Source: Campylobacter lari subsp. concheus
GTDB taxonomy: Bacteria; Campylobacterota; Campylobacteria; Campylobacterales; Campylobacteraceae
DNA length: 64,000 bases
Direction: 5' to 3'
Assembly (NCBI RefSeq): GCF_008245025.1
Contig: NZ_CP043426.1
Span: 992,001-1,056,000, forward strand
A model generated the notes under the pieces. It worked only from the letters and a program-made list of their open reading frames with translations. It did not search any database and had not been told where the DNA came from. The translations under genes and the position numbers were made by a program. This document shows positions 17,207 through 26,338 of the stretch, in pieces (positions within the stretch are counted from its first letter, which is position 1; each line of letters opens with the position of its first letter).

Positions 17207-17834
17207 AATTACTTAAATGACAAATTCTATCACATTTTTTAGCAAGTTCTTGATCGTGAGTCACAAAAAATAAGGCTGCATTATTTTCTTTAACATAATT
17301 AATCAAAATATCTAACACATTTAAAGCATTTTTAAAATCTAAATTACCAGTAGCCTCATCAGCAAAAATGATTTTTGGTCTTTTACTTAAAATTCTAGCT
17401 ATACTTACTCGTTGCTGTTGTCCACCACTTAATTTTGTGATCTTTTGATTCATTAAATCAACAATATCAAGTTTTTTTAATAACTCATAATCGATATTTT
17501 GCTTACTCAAAATACTTGCAAGCTCTATATTTTCAAAAGCTAAAAAACCTTTAAATAAATAATGCATTTGAAAAATAATCCCAAAATCTTTTCTACGAAT
17601 TTCTAATAAAGCTTCATCATTTAAGGAATACAAATCCTGATTATTATAAAAAACTTTTCCTGATTGAGGTTTTAATAAGGTAGATAAAATATGCAAAAGA
17701 GTAGATTTGCCGCACCCACTACTTCCACATATTGCAATACAATCTTTTGTATTTAAAGTAAAATTTAAATTTTCAAAAAGCGGAATATCAAAACTATGGC
17801 TTAAATTTTCCGCTTTTAAAAGTTCCATTTTCAA
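17193..17834 (-). CDS. ABC transporter ATP-binding protein, LolD/MacB-like
   Basis: A 213-residue ATPase with Walker A G-S-S-G-C-G-K-S-T, the signature L-S-G-G-Q-Q-Q-R, Walker B I-I-F-A-D-E-A-T-G and the H-loop T-H-D. The short length and overall pattern fit the MacB/LolD/FtsE class, which act with FtsX-like permeases. The only FtsX-like permease in the window is the LolC/E-type protein at 60.6-61.8 kb, not adjacent, so a partnership for lipoprotein release is possible but only a guess. Overlaps tsf upstream by four bases and fliR downstream by 14. Confidence 0.88.
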   Translation of the reverse strand: MKMELLKAENLSHSFDIPLFENLNFTLNTKDCIAICGSSGCGKSTLLHILSTLLKPQSGKVFYNNQDLYSLNDEALLEIRRKDFGIIFQMHYLFKGFLAFENIELASILSKQNIDYELLKKLDIVDLMNQKITKLSGGQQQRVSIARILSKRPKIIFADEATGNLDFKNALNVLDILINYVKENNAALFFVTHDQELAKKCDRICHLSNYGIC

Positions 17835-18907
17835 CCAATTTGCGCAGCAACTTCAGCAGCAAAATCTTCAGTTTTCTTTTCTAAACCTTCGCCCACTTCA
17901 AAACGAACAAATTCTACTATTTTAATAGTTCCGCCAAATTCTTTTTCTTTTTCTGTAATTACTTGCTCAACAGTTTTTTTATCATCCATCGCATAAAACT
18001 GCCCCATTAGAGTAAGTCTACCATCAAGCTGAGAATTATCCGCTATAAAGCTATTTAGTTTACCTGGGATAATGTTAGGCCAAATTTTTTCTGGCTTTCC
18101 TTGTGCTTGAAGTTCAGCTTTAATAGCTTCTTCAGCTTCTTGGATTATCTCTTGAGTTAATTGCTTTCTACTTGCAAATTTTGGAATTTTAAGCTCTGGT
18201 TTATTAGGATCTTTTAATCTTCTTCTTTCTTCATTTTCTTTTTCCAACTCTGCAACTAAAGCTTTATATTCATTTTCTACAAAATCCATATCAAGCTCTT
18301 CATAAGATAAATAACTTGGTTTCATTGCAGCAATATGCATACAAAGATGTTTTAAAAAATCTCCACACTTATTAGCCGTAGCTTCACTATCACAAGCTGC
18401 AGCAATAATAACACCCACGCGTCCATTAGAATGAACATAACCATTTACTGCTCCGCTAGCTCCAGCTTTTACGGTAGCAAACCTTCTTACAACTAAATTT
18501 TCACCTATAGTTGCAATTTGATTTTTCAAATATTCTTCAAATTTAACACCATTAATCTCACTTGAATGCAACTGCTCAACATTCTGAAGGCTTTTAGCTT
18601 GAATATGCGCTGTTGTATCTTTTGTTAAAGCAATAAATTGTTCATTTTTAGCAACAAAATCGGTTTCAGAATTGATTTCACTTACAGTTGCACATTTTAA
18701 ATCATCGCTTACTTTTACACTTACCAAACCTTCAGCAGCTAAACGATCAGCTTTTTTATCAGCTTTTCCAAGCCCTTTTTCTCTTAAAAGTTGCACTGCT
18801 TTTTCAAAATCACCATCTGTGTCTTTTAAAGCATTTTTACAATCCATCATACCTGCGCCAGTACTTTCGCGCAGTTCTTTTACCATTTGTGCAGTGATTT
18901 CAGCCAT
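17831..18907 (-). CDS. tsf: Translation elongation factor Ts
   Basis: A 358-residue nucleotide exchange factor for EF-Tu. The N-terminal UBA-like region with V-K-E-L-R-E-S-T-G-A-G-M-M-D-C-K is typical, as is the T-D-F-V-A-K-N block of the core. It is longer than the E. coli protein (about 280 residues), with a charged insertion around residues 200-280, as in other Campylobacter. Its start overlaps the rpsB stop (TAATG), so the two are cotranslated. Confidence 0.96.
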   Translation of the reverse strand: MAEITAQMVKELRESTGAGMMDCKNALKDTDGDFEKAVQLLREKGLGKADKKADRLAAEGLVSVKVSDDLKCATVSEINSETDFVAKNEQFIALTKDTTAHIQAKSLQNVEQLHSSEINGVKFEEYLKNQIATIGENLVVRRFATVKAGASGAVNGYVHSNGRVGVIIAAACDSEATANKCGDFLKHLCMHIAAMKPSYLSYEELDMDFVENEYKALVAELEKENEERRRLKDPNKPELKIPKFASRKQLTQEIIQEAEEAIKAELQAQGKPEKIWPNIIPGKLNSFIADNSQLDGRLTLMGQFYAMDDKKTVEQVITEKEKEFGGTIKIVEFVRFEVGEGLEKKTEDFAAEVAAQIG

Positions 18908-19692
18908 TACTCTTTATCTCCTTCAAAATCTTCTTCACTCATAGCTTCCTCTAAAACTTCTTTTTTTTCTTCTTCAGAGATTGGTTGTTCTTCATTTACT
19001 TCACCATCTTGCTCTCTTAAAGCTTTACCTTCATTGATTGCTTCAGCCATTTCTTGGCAGAAAAGTTGAACTGAACGAATCGCATCATCATTTCCTGGAA
19101 TTGGGAAATCAACTAAGTCAGGATCGCAGTTTGTATCTAGTGGAGCAACCACAGGGATTTTTAATCTATTAGCTTCTTGTACTGCAATTTTTTCTTTAAC
19201 AGTATCAATAACAAAAATCATATCAGGTTGGGTTTTCATATATCTAATACCACCAAGATATGCTAATAATTTTTCTTTTTTTCTAGTAAGCATTAAAGCT
19301 TCTTTTTTAGTTAAAAGCTTAATGCTTCCATCTTCTTCCATTTTTTCTATAACTTCTAGTTTTCTAATTGATTGGCGGATAGTTCCAAAGTTAGTCATCA
19401 TACCACCAAGCCATCTATGATTTACATAAGGCATACCGCATTTTTCAGCATATTCTTTAATCGCTCCACCGGCTTGTTTTTTAGTACCAACAAATAAAAT
19501 TGTCTTACCTTCTGCAGCAGCATCACGAACGATGTTATATGTATATCTAAAATATCTAAGTGTTTTTTGTAAATCAATTACATAGATACCTTTTCTTTCT
19601 CCAAAAATAAATTTTTTCATTTTTGGATTCCATCTTCTTGTTTGGTGTCCAAAGTGTACACCACATTCTAATAAATCTCTCATGCTTACCAT
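18907..19692 (-). CDS. rpsB: 30S ribosomal protein S2
   Basis: A 261-residue S2 protein with the signature [15 protein letters not shown] near the start and P-D-x-x-F-V-I-D-T later. The C-terminal 30 residues or so form an acidic tail (E-E-D-F-E-G-D-K-E). First gene of the rpsB-tsf unit; its leader has an inverted repeat that may be a target for autoregulation. AAGGAG lies six bases before the ATG. Confidence 0.97.
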   Translation of the reverse strand: MVSMRDLLECGVHFGHQTRRWNPKMKKFIFGERKGIYVIDLQKTLRYFRYTYNIVRDAAAEGKTILFVGTKKQAGGAIKEYAEKCGMPYVNHRWLGGMMTNFGTIRQSIRKLEVIEKMEEDGSIKLLTKKEALMLTRKKEKLLAYLGGIRYMKTQPDMIFVIDTVKEKIAVQEANRLKIPVVAPLDTNCDPDLVDFPIPGNDDAIRSVQLFCQEMAEAINEGKALREQDGEVNEEQPISEEEKKEVLEEAMSEEDFEGDKE

Positions 19693-19713
19693 GAAATTCT
19701 CCTTGAAATAAAA

Positions 19714-19762
19714 TTATTAGGTTTATTCCTCCGCATTCTTTAACCCATAAGCAACCTAATAA
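19714..19762 (-). promoter_or_regulatory. Structured leader of rpsB-tsf (candidate S2 autoregulatory element)
   Basis: Bases 19714-19723 and 19753-19762 are a perfect 10-bp inverted repeat closing a 29-base loop, located 22 bases before the rpsB ATG. The loop holds a GGAGGA stretch. Ribosomal protein S2 controls its own mRNA through a leader hairpin in other Proteobacteria; an analogous role here is inference. Confidence 0.4.
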
Positions 19763-19791
19763 GGAAATTAATGCGTGTGAAATGAAAAAAT

Positions 19792-19797
19792 ATTATA
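19792..19797 (-). promoter_or_regulatory. Predicted -10 element for rpsB-tsf
   Basis: On the minus strand a perfect TATAAT is seen, preceded by GA and a T-rich tract. A start near 19785 would place the inverted repeat at 19714-19762 in the leader. Confidence 0.5.
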
Positions 19798-19834
19798 TCA
19801 AATTTTATTTTATATTTAGCTTATTATTGAAGAA

Positions 19835-19858
19835 AAAGAACGCCATGGGGCGTTCTTT
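19835..19858 (-). terminator. Terminator after petC
   Basis: A perfect 10-bp GC-containing inverted repeat (19835-19844 with 19849-19858) with a 4-base loop begins eight bases after the petC stop. On the minus strand it is followed by TTCTTC, a T-rich tail. It insulates petABC from the rpsB promoter. Confidence 0.88.
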
Positions 19859-19865
19859 GGGTAAA

Positions 19866-20993
19866 TTAGTGTAGTTTAGACCAAACTGATCTTTTCCAGC
19901 CTATAGCAAAAATACTTAAGATAGCAAAGAATATCATGATATAAATTCCTGTTTGCTCCCTTTCTTCTTTTTTACTATCACCAACTTTTTCAAGATAATC
20001 AATAACTTGAGTTTGTGCTTTTTCATTCAAACCAACTCTTGGCATAGCAGTTCCATGAATTTTCTTTTGAGGTTCATTGATGAAGATTTCAAGATAATGT
20101 GCACCTTTAGAACGAATCATCATAGATAGATCTGGAGGTGTCATTCCAAGATAATTTTTTAAATCACTCATATTTGAGCTTGAAACAAAGCCGTCATATT
20201 TTACATCATGACATCTTCCACAAGCATTTTCAAATGTATGTTTGTTTTTAGCAAAATCAAACTCTTTTGCAATTAAAGCTATTTTTGTTTGCTCTGAAAG
20301 CTCTTGATTTTTAGCATATTTTTCTTCTAAATCAGCTTTTAATTTTGCATCAAATTCTTTTTCATATTCACTAGCTGTATTTTTAAAGAATGCAATTAAA
20401 TCTGCCAAATCTTGATTATCTTGTGTTTCATCGCCACTTAAAGGATAAGCAGGCATTAAGAATGGATTTTCATCATTAAATTTATGTGAAATTTGTAAAG
20501 CTTTAACTGGATCAACAATCAATGCTGCTAAAAATTTCTCATCATAGATAGCACCTGCATCACTCAAATCAGGAGGTGTTACACCTAAAGAAGAATCTGT
20601 GATAGTAGCAGGAATTCCAGCAGCTTTTACACCATGACATGCAATACAATTTCCTTCAAAAAGTTCTTTTCCTTTTTGTACATTGCCTTTGGTAAAATCA
20701 ATTTTTGCGATTTTTTCCCATAATTGCCTAGTAGCTTCTTCTTGGCTTTTAGCAAGTTCTAATGCTTTTTGAGCATTAGCTATAGCTTTTTCACTCCCTG
20801 AAGCATTAATATCCATTGCTGCTTTTTCTTTTAAAGCAACCTCACCTTTGGTAAATTCTACATCAGCTTTTGCAAAGTCAAAATTAACTGGAGTTGAAGG
20901 AGGATTCATCACTGAATGCGCATAAGGCTCAACCCCCCAATAAACTAAACCTGTGAAAAAGACAACTACAAAAAATATTTTTAATTCTCTCAT
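19866..20993 (-). CDS. petC: bc1 complex cytochrome c1 subunit (dihaem)
   Basis: A 375-residue membrane-anchored cytochrome c. It starts at the ATG at 20993, with GGGG six bases before; an extension to 21086 would run into the petB gene and has no family support. Residues 5-20 and the last 25 or so are membrane segments. Two haem c sites are present, C116-I-A-C119-H120 and C258-G-R-C261-H262, with distal M-P ligand candidates (L-M-P-A-Y; A-M-P-R-V). The two-haem form is what epsilonproteobacteria use in place of the classical cytochrome c1. It passes electrons to periplasmic cytochromes. Matches Cj1184c. Confidence 0.93.
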   Translation of the reverse strand: MRELKIFFVVVFFTGLVYWGVEPYAHSVMNPPSTPVNFDFAKADVEFTKGEVALKEKAAMDINASGSEKAIANAQKALELAKSQEEATRQLWEKIAKIDFTKGNVQKGKELFEGNCIACHGVKAAGIPATITDSSLGVTPPDLSDAGAIYDEKFLAALIVDPVKALQISHKFNDENPFLMPAYPLSGDETQDNQDLADLIAFFKNTASEYEKEFDAKLKADLEEKYAKNQELSEQTKIALIAKEFDFAKNKHTFENACGRCHDVKYDGFVSSSNMSDLKNYLGMTPPDLSMMIRSKGAHYLEIFINEPQKKIHGTAMPRVGLNEKAQTQVIDYLEKVGDSKKEEREQTGIYIMIFFAILSIFAIGWKRSVWSKLH

Positions 20994-20995
20994 TA

Positions 20996-22240
20996 TTAGC
21001 CCCTTTTTCTTTCCATGATAGTAATAATTGGTAAAACTACCAACAATAATAGTAAAAATACCATAGAAGCGTAAAATCCTATCCAAGCGTTAATTCCTGT
21101 TGGAGGAAGCTTTCCATAAACTGTTAGTACAATTAAATCTATCAATAATACCCAAAACCATACAAAAAACATCGGTCTTTCATGTGCTGGTTTTATAACA
21201 TCACTTCTATCAAGCCAAGGTAATAAGAAGAAAATAATTTGTGCTATACCAAATGCTGCAAGTCCTATATCAAAAGCCTTAATACTTCCAACATCAAAGA
21301 AAAATCCTCTTAAAACTTCATAACTCCATAAGAAATACCATTCAGGATAAATATGAGGAGGTGTTTTTAAAGAATTTGCTGGGTCAAAGTTGATTGGATC
21401 CATTGCAAAATTAAATTTAAAACATACCAAATAAAAGAAGAAAATCATAAATAGCGCAATATACATAAAATCTTTAGCTAAAAATCCTGGCCAAAAAGGA
21501 ATCACTTTAGAACCTTTTGTATCACCTGCTAAATATTTTTCAGCTTCTAAATCAAAATCAATTTCTTCCGAAATTTCATTATTAACATGAGGGATTCTTA
21601 AAGAATAAAAATGGAATGCAATAATTGCTAAAATTACAATAGGTAATAAACACACATGCAACATAAAAAATCTAGTTAAAGTTGGATCTGAAACTGCAAA
21701 ATCTCCTCTTATCCAAATAACCAACGCATCACCTATAAAAGGAATTCCACCAAAAAGCTGAGTAATAACTTGAGCAGCCCAAAAACTCATTTGTCCCCAA
21801 GGTAACATATATCCACTAAATGCTTCTGCTGAAAATACAACAAATAAAAGCATACCACTAATCCAAATCATTTCACGACCTCTTTTATAAGAGCCATAAT
21901 AAATTCCTGTTAACATATGGATATATATGATTAAAAATACAACCGAAGCGGCCACACCGTGCATATGACGCCAAAGCCAACCATACTCCACTTCTTGCAT
22001 GATAGTTTTATTTACACTATCAAAAGCCAAAGCGACATCTGGCTTGTAATACATTACTAAAAATAGACCTGAAATAAATAAAATAGCAAAAAGAGTAGTT
22101 AAGATAACACCCATTGCCCATAAGAAGTTAATTTGTTTTGGTATCCAATATTGAGCCATTAAAACATTAAAAAGTTTATTTACAGCTAATCTTTGATCAA
22201 GCCAATCTACAATACCATTTGCTTTTTTTATTTGTGCCAT
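20996..22240 (-). CDS. petB: bc1 complex cytochrome b subunit
   Basis: A 414-residue membrane protein with about nine hydrophobic helices that carries haems bL and bH and oxidises menaquinol. The helix B signature W-L-W-R-H-M-H-G and helix D H-V-C-L-L-P pairs hold the haem histidines, and P-E-W-Y-F-L-W-S (a PEWY motif) marks the quinol oxidation site. Start one base from the petA stop; stop two bases before the petC start. Confidence 0.96.
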   Translation of the reverse strand: MAQIKKANGIVDWLDQRLAVNKLFNVLMAQYWIPKQINFLWAMGVILTTLFAILFISGLFLVMYYKPDVALAFDSVNKTIMQEVEYGWLWRHMHGVAASVVFLIIYIHMLTGIYYGSYKRGREMIWISGMLLFVVFSAEAFSGYMLPWGQMSFWAAQVITQLFGGIPFIGDALVIWIRGDFAVSDPTLTRFFMLHVCLLPIVILAIIAFHFYSLRIPHVNNEISEEIDFDLEAEKYLAGDTKGSKVIPFWPGFLAKDFMYIALFMIFFFYLVCFKFNFAMDPINFDPANSLKTPPHIYPEWYFLWSYEVLRGFFFDVGSIKAFDIGLAAFGIAQIIFFLLPWLDRSDVIKPAHERPMFFVWFWVLLIDLIVLTVYGKLPPTGINAWIGFYASMVFLLLLLVVLPIITIMERKRG

Positions 22241-22241
22241 A

Positions 22242-22745
22242 TTAAGCCTCCGCGATCATTTTTTTATATTCTGGACCTTCTTCGCCTAATACTAATTTTG
22301 TTCCATCAATTCTAAAAGGAGGAATGTCCAAAGGTCTTGGAGGAGGACCAAATACATTTTTACCACTAGTGTCAAATTCACCACCATGGCAAGCACACTT
22401 AAATAACTTTTCGCTTGGAGCATAAGCTGGAATACAGCCTAAATGCGTACAAAGACCAATAACTACAGTATAAGCAACATCACCTACAACAACATCTCTA
22501 TTGCTATCTTTTGCCATATCTGCATCTTTTTTTAAGATAAATATAGGCTTTTTACGCCATTCAATTGTTCTAAGCTCGCCCTCTTTCATGTCAGTTAGAT
22601 CTACAGTAGTAATACCTGCTGCTTTTACACTTGGGAGCGGATCCCATGTTTTTTTCATTGCAACTAATGAAAAAGCACCACCCACAGCAGCTACTGTTCC
22701 AAAGGCAAAGCCCATAAAGCTTCGTCTACTTTCAGATGTAGCCAT
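22242..22745 (-). CDS. petA: bc1 complex Rieske iron-sulfur subunit
   Basis: A 167-residue protein starting at the ATG at 22745, which has AGGAAG ahead and yields a normal Tat-like N-terminus (S-R-R-S-F-M); the frame is open further upstream but not supported. One N-terminal helix anchors it. The 2Fe-2S ligands are C99 and H101 of C-T-H-L-G-C and C117 and H120 of C-A-C-H-G, with C104 and C119 forming the stabilising disulfide. First gene of petA-petB-petC. A -10-like element is hard to place in the AT-rich 165-bp leader. Confidence 0.95.
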   Translation of the reverse strand: MATSESRRSFMGFAFGTVAAVGGAFSLVAMKKTWDPLPSVKAAGITTVDLTDMKEGELRTIEWRKKPIFILKKDADMAKDSNRDVVVGDVAYTVVIGLCTHLGCIPAYAPSEKLFKCACHGGEFDTSGKNVFGPPPRPLDIPPFRIDGTKLVLGEEGPEYKKMIAEA

Positions 22746-22850
22746 TTTACTTCCTTTGTTTTGATTTTTTGTAAAACCTAGCAGTTTATCTAAAAAATGA
22801 TAAATTTTTTCTTTGGTATAAAAAGCTTGATTTAAGATGTATGAATATTT

Positions 22851-22884
22851 ATTTAAAAACAAAAACAAATGTTTGTTTTTAAAT
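22851..22884 (-). terminator. AT-only inverted repeat after mnmG, possible terminator
   Basis: A perfect 13-bp inverted repeat (22851-22863 with 22872-22884) with an 8-base loop lies 28 bases after the mnmG stop and about 105 bases before petA. It contains a G/C pair only once per arm, so it is weak as a terminator and could instead be an operator for petA. Confidence 0.4.
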
Positions 22885-22911
22885 CATAACAATAGATAAA
22901 TTTATTATTAT

Positions 22912-24765
22912 CTACTGTTTTTTCATTTTGATATAAATATGTAAAACATCCAAAGCAGCAGGAGTAATACCGCTAATTTGCGAAGCAGCAAAAATAGTTG
23001 GTGGATTAAATTTTTGCAGTTTTTCTACTACTTCATTACTCAATCCACTCACACTTTTAAAGTCAAAATTTTCAGGGATTTTCAAATCATTTAAATTTTT
23101 CATTTTTTCAATTTGTGCTTTTTGCATTGCAATATAATGATAATACTTTGCTTCATTTAAAATTTCATTTAAAGAATACTCATCCATATTTTTAAACATT
23201 TCATCTAAAGCTTTTAATTTTTCTATATTAAAACTAGCTCTTGCAACAATTTTTTGCAAACTCACTATTGAAGTGATCTTTTCCTCTTCAATACTTTGTA
23301 AAAATTCATTATTTTGCTTACTTGGTGTCCATGTAGTTTGAAGTAAAAACTCAAGTCCTTTATCAACATTTTGTTTTATATTGTCAATATATACATAATC
23401 TTCTTGATTTAAAAGTTTAAAATTATATCCATATTCTCCAAGTCTTAAAATAGCATTTTCTTCTCTTAAAAACAGTCTATACTCAGCTCTTGAAGTAAAC
23501 ATTCTATAAGGCTCTTTAGTACCTTTCATTACTAAATCATCAATCAACACCCCTATATAAGCTTCATCACGCCTTAACACAAAAGGATCTTTTTCATCAA
23601 TTGCTAAAACTGCATTCACTCCTGCCATAAAACCTTGCGCAGCAGCTTCCTCATAACCAGTGGTTCCATTAATTTGCCCAGCACAATATAAATTTTTAAT
23701 CTTTTTGGTTTCTAAAGTATGTTTTAATTCAGTCGGATCAATATAATCATACTCTATAGCATAGCCAAAACGTGTGATTTTAGCATTTTCAAAACCTTTT
23801 ATACTTCTTAACATCGCAATTTGCACTTCATAAGGAAGCGAGGTAGAAAAGCCGTTGATATAATATTCAGTCGCATCTTTAGTTTGTGGTTCTATAAATA
23901 AATGATGACTTTCTTTATCACTAAAACGATTAATCTTATCTTCTATAGATGGACAATATCTTGGCCCTATACCTTCAATTTGCCCTGTAAAAAGCGGAGC
24001 GCGATAAAAATTGCTTTTTATAATCTCATGTGTTTTTAAATTTGTTCTTGCTATATAACATGGGAGTTGATTAGGTTTGAAATTTTTTGTTTTAAAACTA
24101 AAAGCTTTAGGATTTTCATCTCCAGGTTGAATTTCTAAAACACTAAAATCAATACTTTTAGCGTCAACCCTTGGACAAGTTCCTGTTTTCAATCTTCCTA
24201 CTTTCAACCCACTTTGTTTTAAGTAATCTCCCAAATTTACAGACGCAAGCTCACCTACCCTACCTGCTTGAAGCTTGGTTTCACCTATATGGATAAGTCC
24301 ATTCAAAAAAGTTCCTGTTGTAAGTATGATTTTCTTGGCAAAATATGTATTTTCTAAATTAGTTTTAACCCCTTTAAGCTCATCATTTTCAACAATCAAA
24401 GACAAAGCTTGCTCTTGAGAGATTTCTAAATTTTCAAGTTTTAAAAGCATATTTCTAGCACAAATTCTATAAGCATCCATATCAATTTGTGCTCTACTTC
24501 CGCGCACTGCAACACCTTTACTTTCATTTAAGATTCTAAATTGAATTCCAGTCTCATCGGTAATTTGCCCCATAAGTCCACCCATAGCATCAAGCTCTTT
24601 TACCAAATGTCCTTTTGCTAAACCACCTATAGCAGGATTACAACTTGCAGCACCAATTTGCTCAATTAAAGTAGTTAAAAGTAAAGTTTTTTTACCCATT
24701 CTAGCAGCAGCAGCAGCAGCCTCAACTCCAGCATGCCCACCACCTATTACGATTATATCATACAT
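22912..24765 (-). CDS. mnmG: tRNA uridine-5-carboxymethylaminomethyl synthesis enzyme MnmG (GidA)
   Basis: A 617-residue FAD protein that, with MnmE, modifies the wobble uridine of several tRNAs. The dinucleotide-binding motif G-G-G-H-A-G-V-E-A at residues 8-16 is followed by an Ala-rich helix; [12 protein letters not shown] and the later C-P-R-V-D and [13 protein letters not shown] blocks are classic. Complete, start ATG preceded by GAGG. Divergent from ribE. Confidence 0.95.
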   Translation of the reverse strand: MYDIIVIGGGHAGVEAAAAAARMGKKTLLLTTLIEQIGAASCNPAIGGLAKGHLVKELDAMGGLMGQITDETGIQFRILNESKGVAVRGSRAQIDMDAYRICARNMLLKLENLEISQEQALSLIVENDELKGVKTNLENTYFAKKIILTTGTFLNGLIHIGETKLQAGRVGELASVNLGDYLKQSGLKVGRLKTGTCPRVDAKSIDFSVLEIQPGDENPKAFSFKTKNFKPNQLPCYIARTNLKTHEIIKSNFYRAPLFTGQIEGIGPRYCPSIEDKINRFSDKESHHLFIEPQTKDATEYYINGFSTSLPYEVQIAMLRSIKGFENAKITRFGYAIEYDYIDPTELKHTLETKKIKNLYCAGQINGTTGYEEAAAQGFMAGVNAVLAIDEKDPFVLRRDEAYIGVLIDDLVMKGTKEPYRMFTSRAEYRLFLREENAILRLGEYGYNFKLLNQEDYVYIDNIKQNVDKGLEFLLQTTWTPSKQNNEFLQSIEEEKITSIVSLQKIVARASFNIEKLKALDEMFKNMDEYSLNEILNEAKYYHYIAMQKAQIEKMKNLNDLKIPENFDFKSVSGLSNEVVEKLQKFNPPTIFAASQISGITPAALDVLHIYIKMKKQ

Positions 24766-24887
24766 ATTTTGACCTCATTTTTATAAAAAGGCAAAAATTA
24801 TATAATATTTTTTAAAATAAAACACTAAAAATATTTTTTGAAATTTAAAAGTTTTAGATAAAATCTCATAAAAATTAAAGGTATTGA

Positions 24888-25496
24888 ATGTTTAATGGAT
24901 TAATCCGCGAATTAGCCTTTGTCAAATCATATCAAAACAACACTTTAAGATTAAAAGCAAACTACAAACCAAAACTAGGCGATAGCATAGCAGTTAATGG
25001 TGCGTGTTTAAGCGTAACAAAACTTTTTGATGATGGTTTTAATCTTGAACTTTCTTATGAAACAAGAACTCACATAGCTATTGAAAATTTAAAAGACTAT
25101 GTGCATATTGAACCTGCACTAGCTTACGGCGATAAAATAGATGGACATTTAATGCAAGGACATATTGATGGTATAGGTGAAATTACTAATATTTCTAAAA
25201 AAGAAAATGGAGTTGATTTTTATATTAAATGTCCTGATGATATACAAATTTATATGGCAAATAAAGCAAGTGTGGCCATAGATGGAGTGAGCTTAACTAT
25301 CAATGAAGTTCTAAAAGATGGCATTCGCTTAACTATCATTCCTATAACCTTTAATGAAACTTTGTTTAAAGATTACATCATAGGAAGACGCGTTAATATA
25401 GAAAGTGATCTTTTAGCAAGATACATACACAGACAATTAAATTACAAAAAAGAAATTTCATGGCAACAAATAGACAAAATTACATCACTTTATTAG
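24888..25496 (+). CDS. ribE: Riboflavin synthase alpha chain
   Basis: A 202-residue enzyme that dismutates two lumazines to give riboflavin. It contains two tandem lumazine-binding barrels (about 1-87 and 88-185): the first begins M-F-N-G-L-I and has G-A-C-L-S-V-T, the second D-G-H-L-M-Q-G-H-I-D-G and D-G-V-S-L-T-I-N. Symbol usage varies (ribC/ribE). The stop overlaps the pgeF-type gene by 37 bases. AAAGG precedes the ATG. A second riboflavin gene, ribA, lies at 52.1 kb. Confidence 0.92.
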   Translation: MFNGLIRELAFVKSYQNNTLRLKANYKPKLGDSIAVNGACLSVTKLFDDGFNLELSYETRTHIAIENLKDYVHIEPALAYGDKIDGHLMQGHIDGIGEITNISKKENGVDFYIKCPDDIQIYMANKASVAIDGVSLTINEVLKDGIRLTIIPITFNETLFKDYIIGRRVNIESDLLARYIHRQLNYKKEISWQQIDKITSLY

Positions 25497-26128
25497 AAAA
25501 TGATTTTACAAAAGCTTTTGTAGCTTTTGATCAAGATTATAATATCTTTAGAGCAAAAATTCACGATAATACTTTTCCTTGGGAAAATTCTATAAAAAAG
25601 TGTGTATTTTTAAATCAAATTCATTCTAATATCATTACTCAATATAATAAAGATTTTCACTTTAACGCTGATGGGATAATTAGCAATGAAAAAAATGTAG
25701 CTTTGTGTATTTTAAGTGCTGATTGCTTACCTTTGCTTTTATATGATGATAAAAATAAAGCCATAGCAGCTTTGCATTCAGGCAGAAAAGGATGTTTTGA
25801 AAATATCTTAAAAGAAGCTGTTTTAAAAATGCAAAAAAGCTTTAACACCCAAACCAAGAATTTAAAACTCATCATTTCAGCAGGAATTTGTGCTAAAAAT
25901 TATGAAATTAATGACGAGATTTTAAACTACAGCAAAGAAAAATTTGCACCTTTTTTACATGAAAATAAGCTTGATTTAAAAGCATTGGTTAAATTTCAAG
26001 CAAAAGAATTAGGTATTAATAATATTTTTGATATCAATCTTTGTACTTTTGATGATGAGAAATTTTTTTCTTATAGAAAAGACCAAACTCCAAAGCGCAT
26101 TGTTAGCGTGATTTATTTAAAGGATTAA
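25460..26128 (+). CDS. Laccase-domain (YfiH/PgeF-type) purine nucleoside phosphorylase-like protein
   Basis: A 222-residue protein of the YfiH/YlmD/PgeF family (polyphenol oxidase or multicopper laccase domain in old annotation), some members being purine nucleoside phosphorylases or peptidoglycan-editing factors. Seen are S-A-D-C-L-P-L-L, H-S-G-R-K-G and an F-F-S-Y-R-K-D tail. The usual H-A-G-W-R-G is changed to H-S-G-R-K-G, keeping the zinc-type histidine but losing the tryptophan. Overlaps ribE by 37 bases and is followed by a small gene one base later. Probably corresponds to Cj1217c. Confidence 0.8.
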   Translation: MATNRQNYITLLENDFTKAFVAFDQDYNIFRAKIHDNTFPWENSIKKCVFLNQIHSNIITQYNKDFHFNADGIISNEKNVALCILSADCLPLLLYDDKNKAIAALHSGRKGCFENILKEAVLKMQKSFNTQTKNLKLIISAGICAKNYEINDEILNYSKEKFAPFLHENKLDLKALVKFQAKELGINNIFDINLCTFDDEKFFSYRKDQTPKRIVSVIYLKD

Positions 26129-26129
26129 A

Positions 26130-26336
26130 ATGTATGAAGTAAAAAATTTGCTTGCTTTGAAAATTTTACAAAAGGCTAGAGAATTTGGTGATAATGACTT
26201 AAGCAACGAAGTTTTAATCACTCAAATGCTAAATCATACCTCACAAACTCTAAATCAAAACGATACTAAAAATTTAAATGAATTTATCACAACACTTATA
26301 AATGCCAAAGAAAAGGCTAAAATGAGCAACAAATAA
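26130..26336 (+). CDS. Hypothetical 68-residue protein
   Basis: Small, charged, predicted helical protein without signal peptide, membrane segment or cysteines. It starts one base after the previous stop, with AAGGAT just upstream, so it is the third gene of the ribE unit. I do not recognise the family. It ends two bases before the convergent sensor kinase gene. Confidence 0.6.
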   Translation: MYEVKNLLALKILQKAREFGDNDLSNEVLITQMLNHTSQTLNQNDTKNLNEFITTLINAKEKAKMSNK

Positions 26337-26338
26337 TT

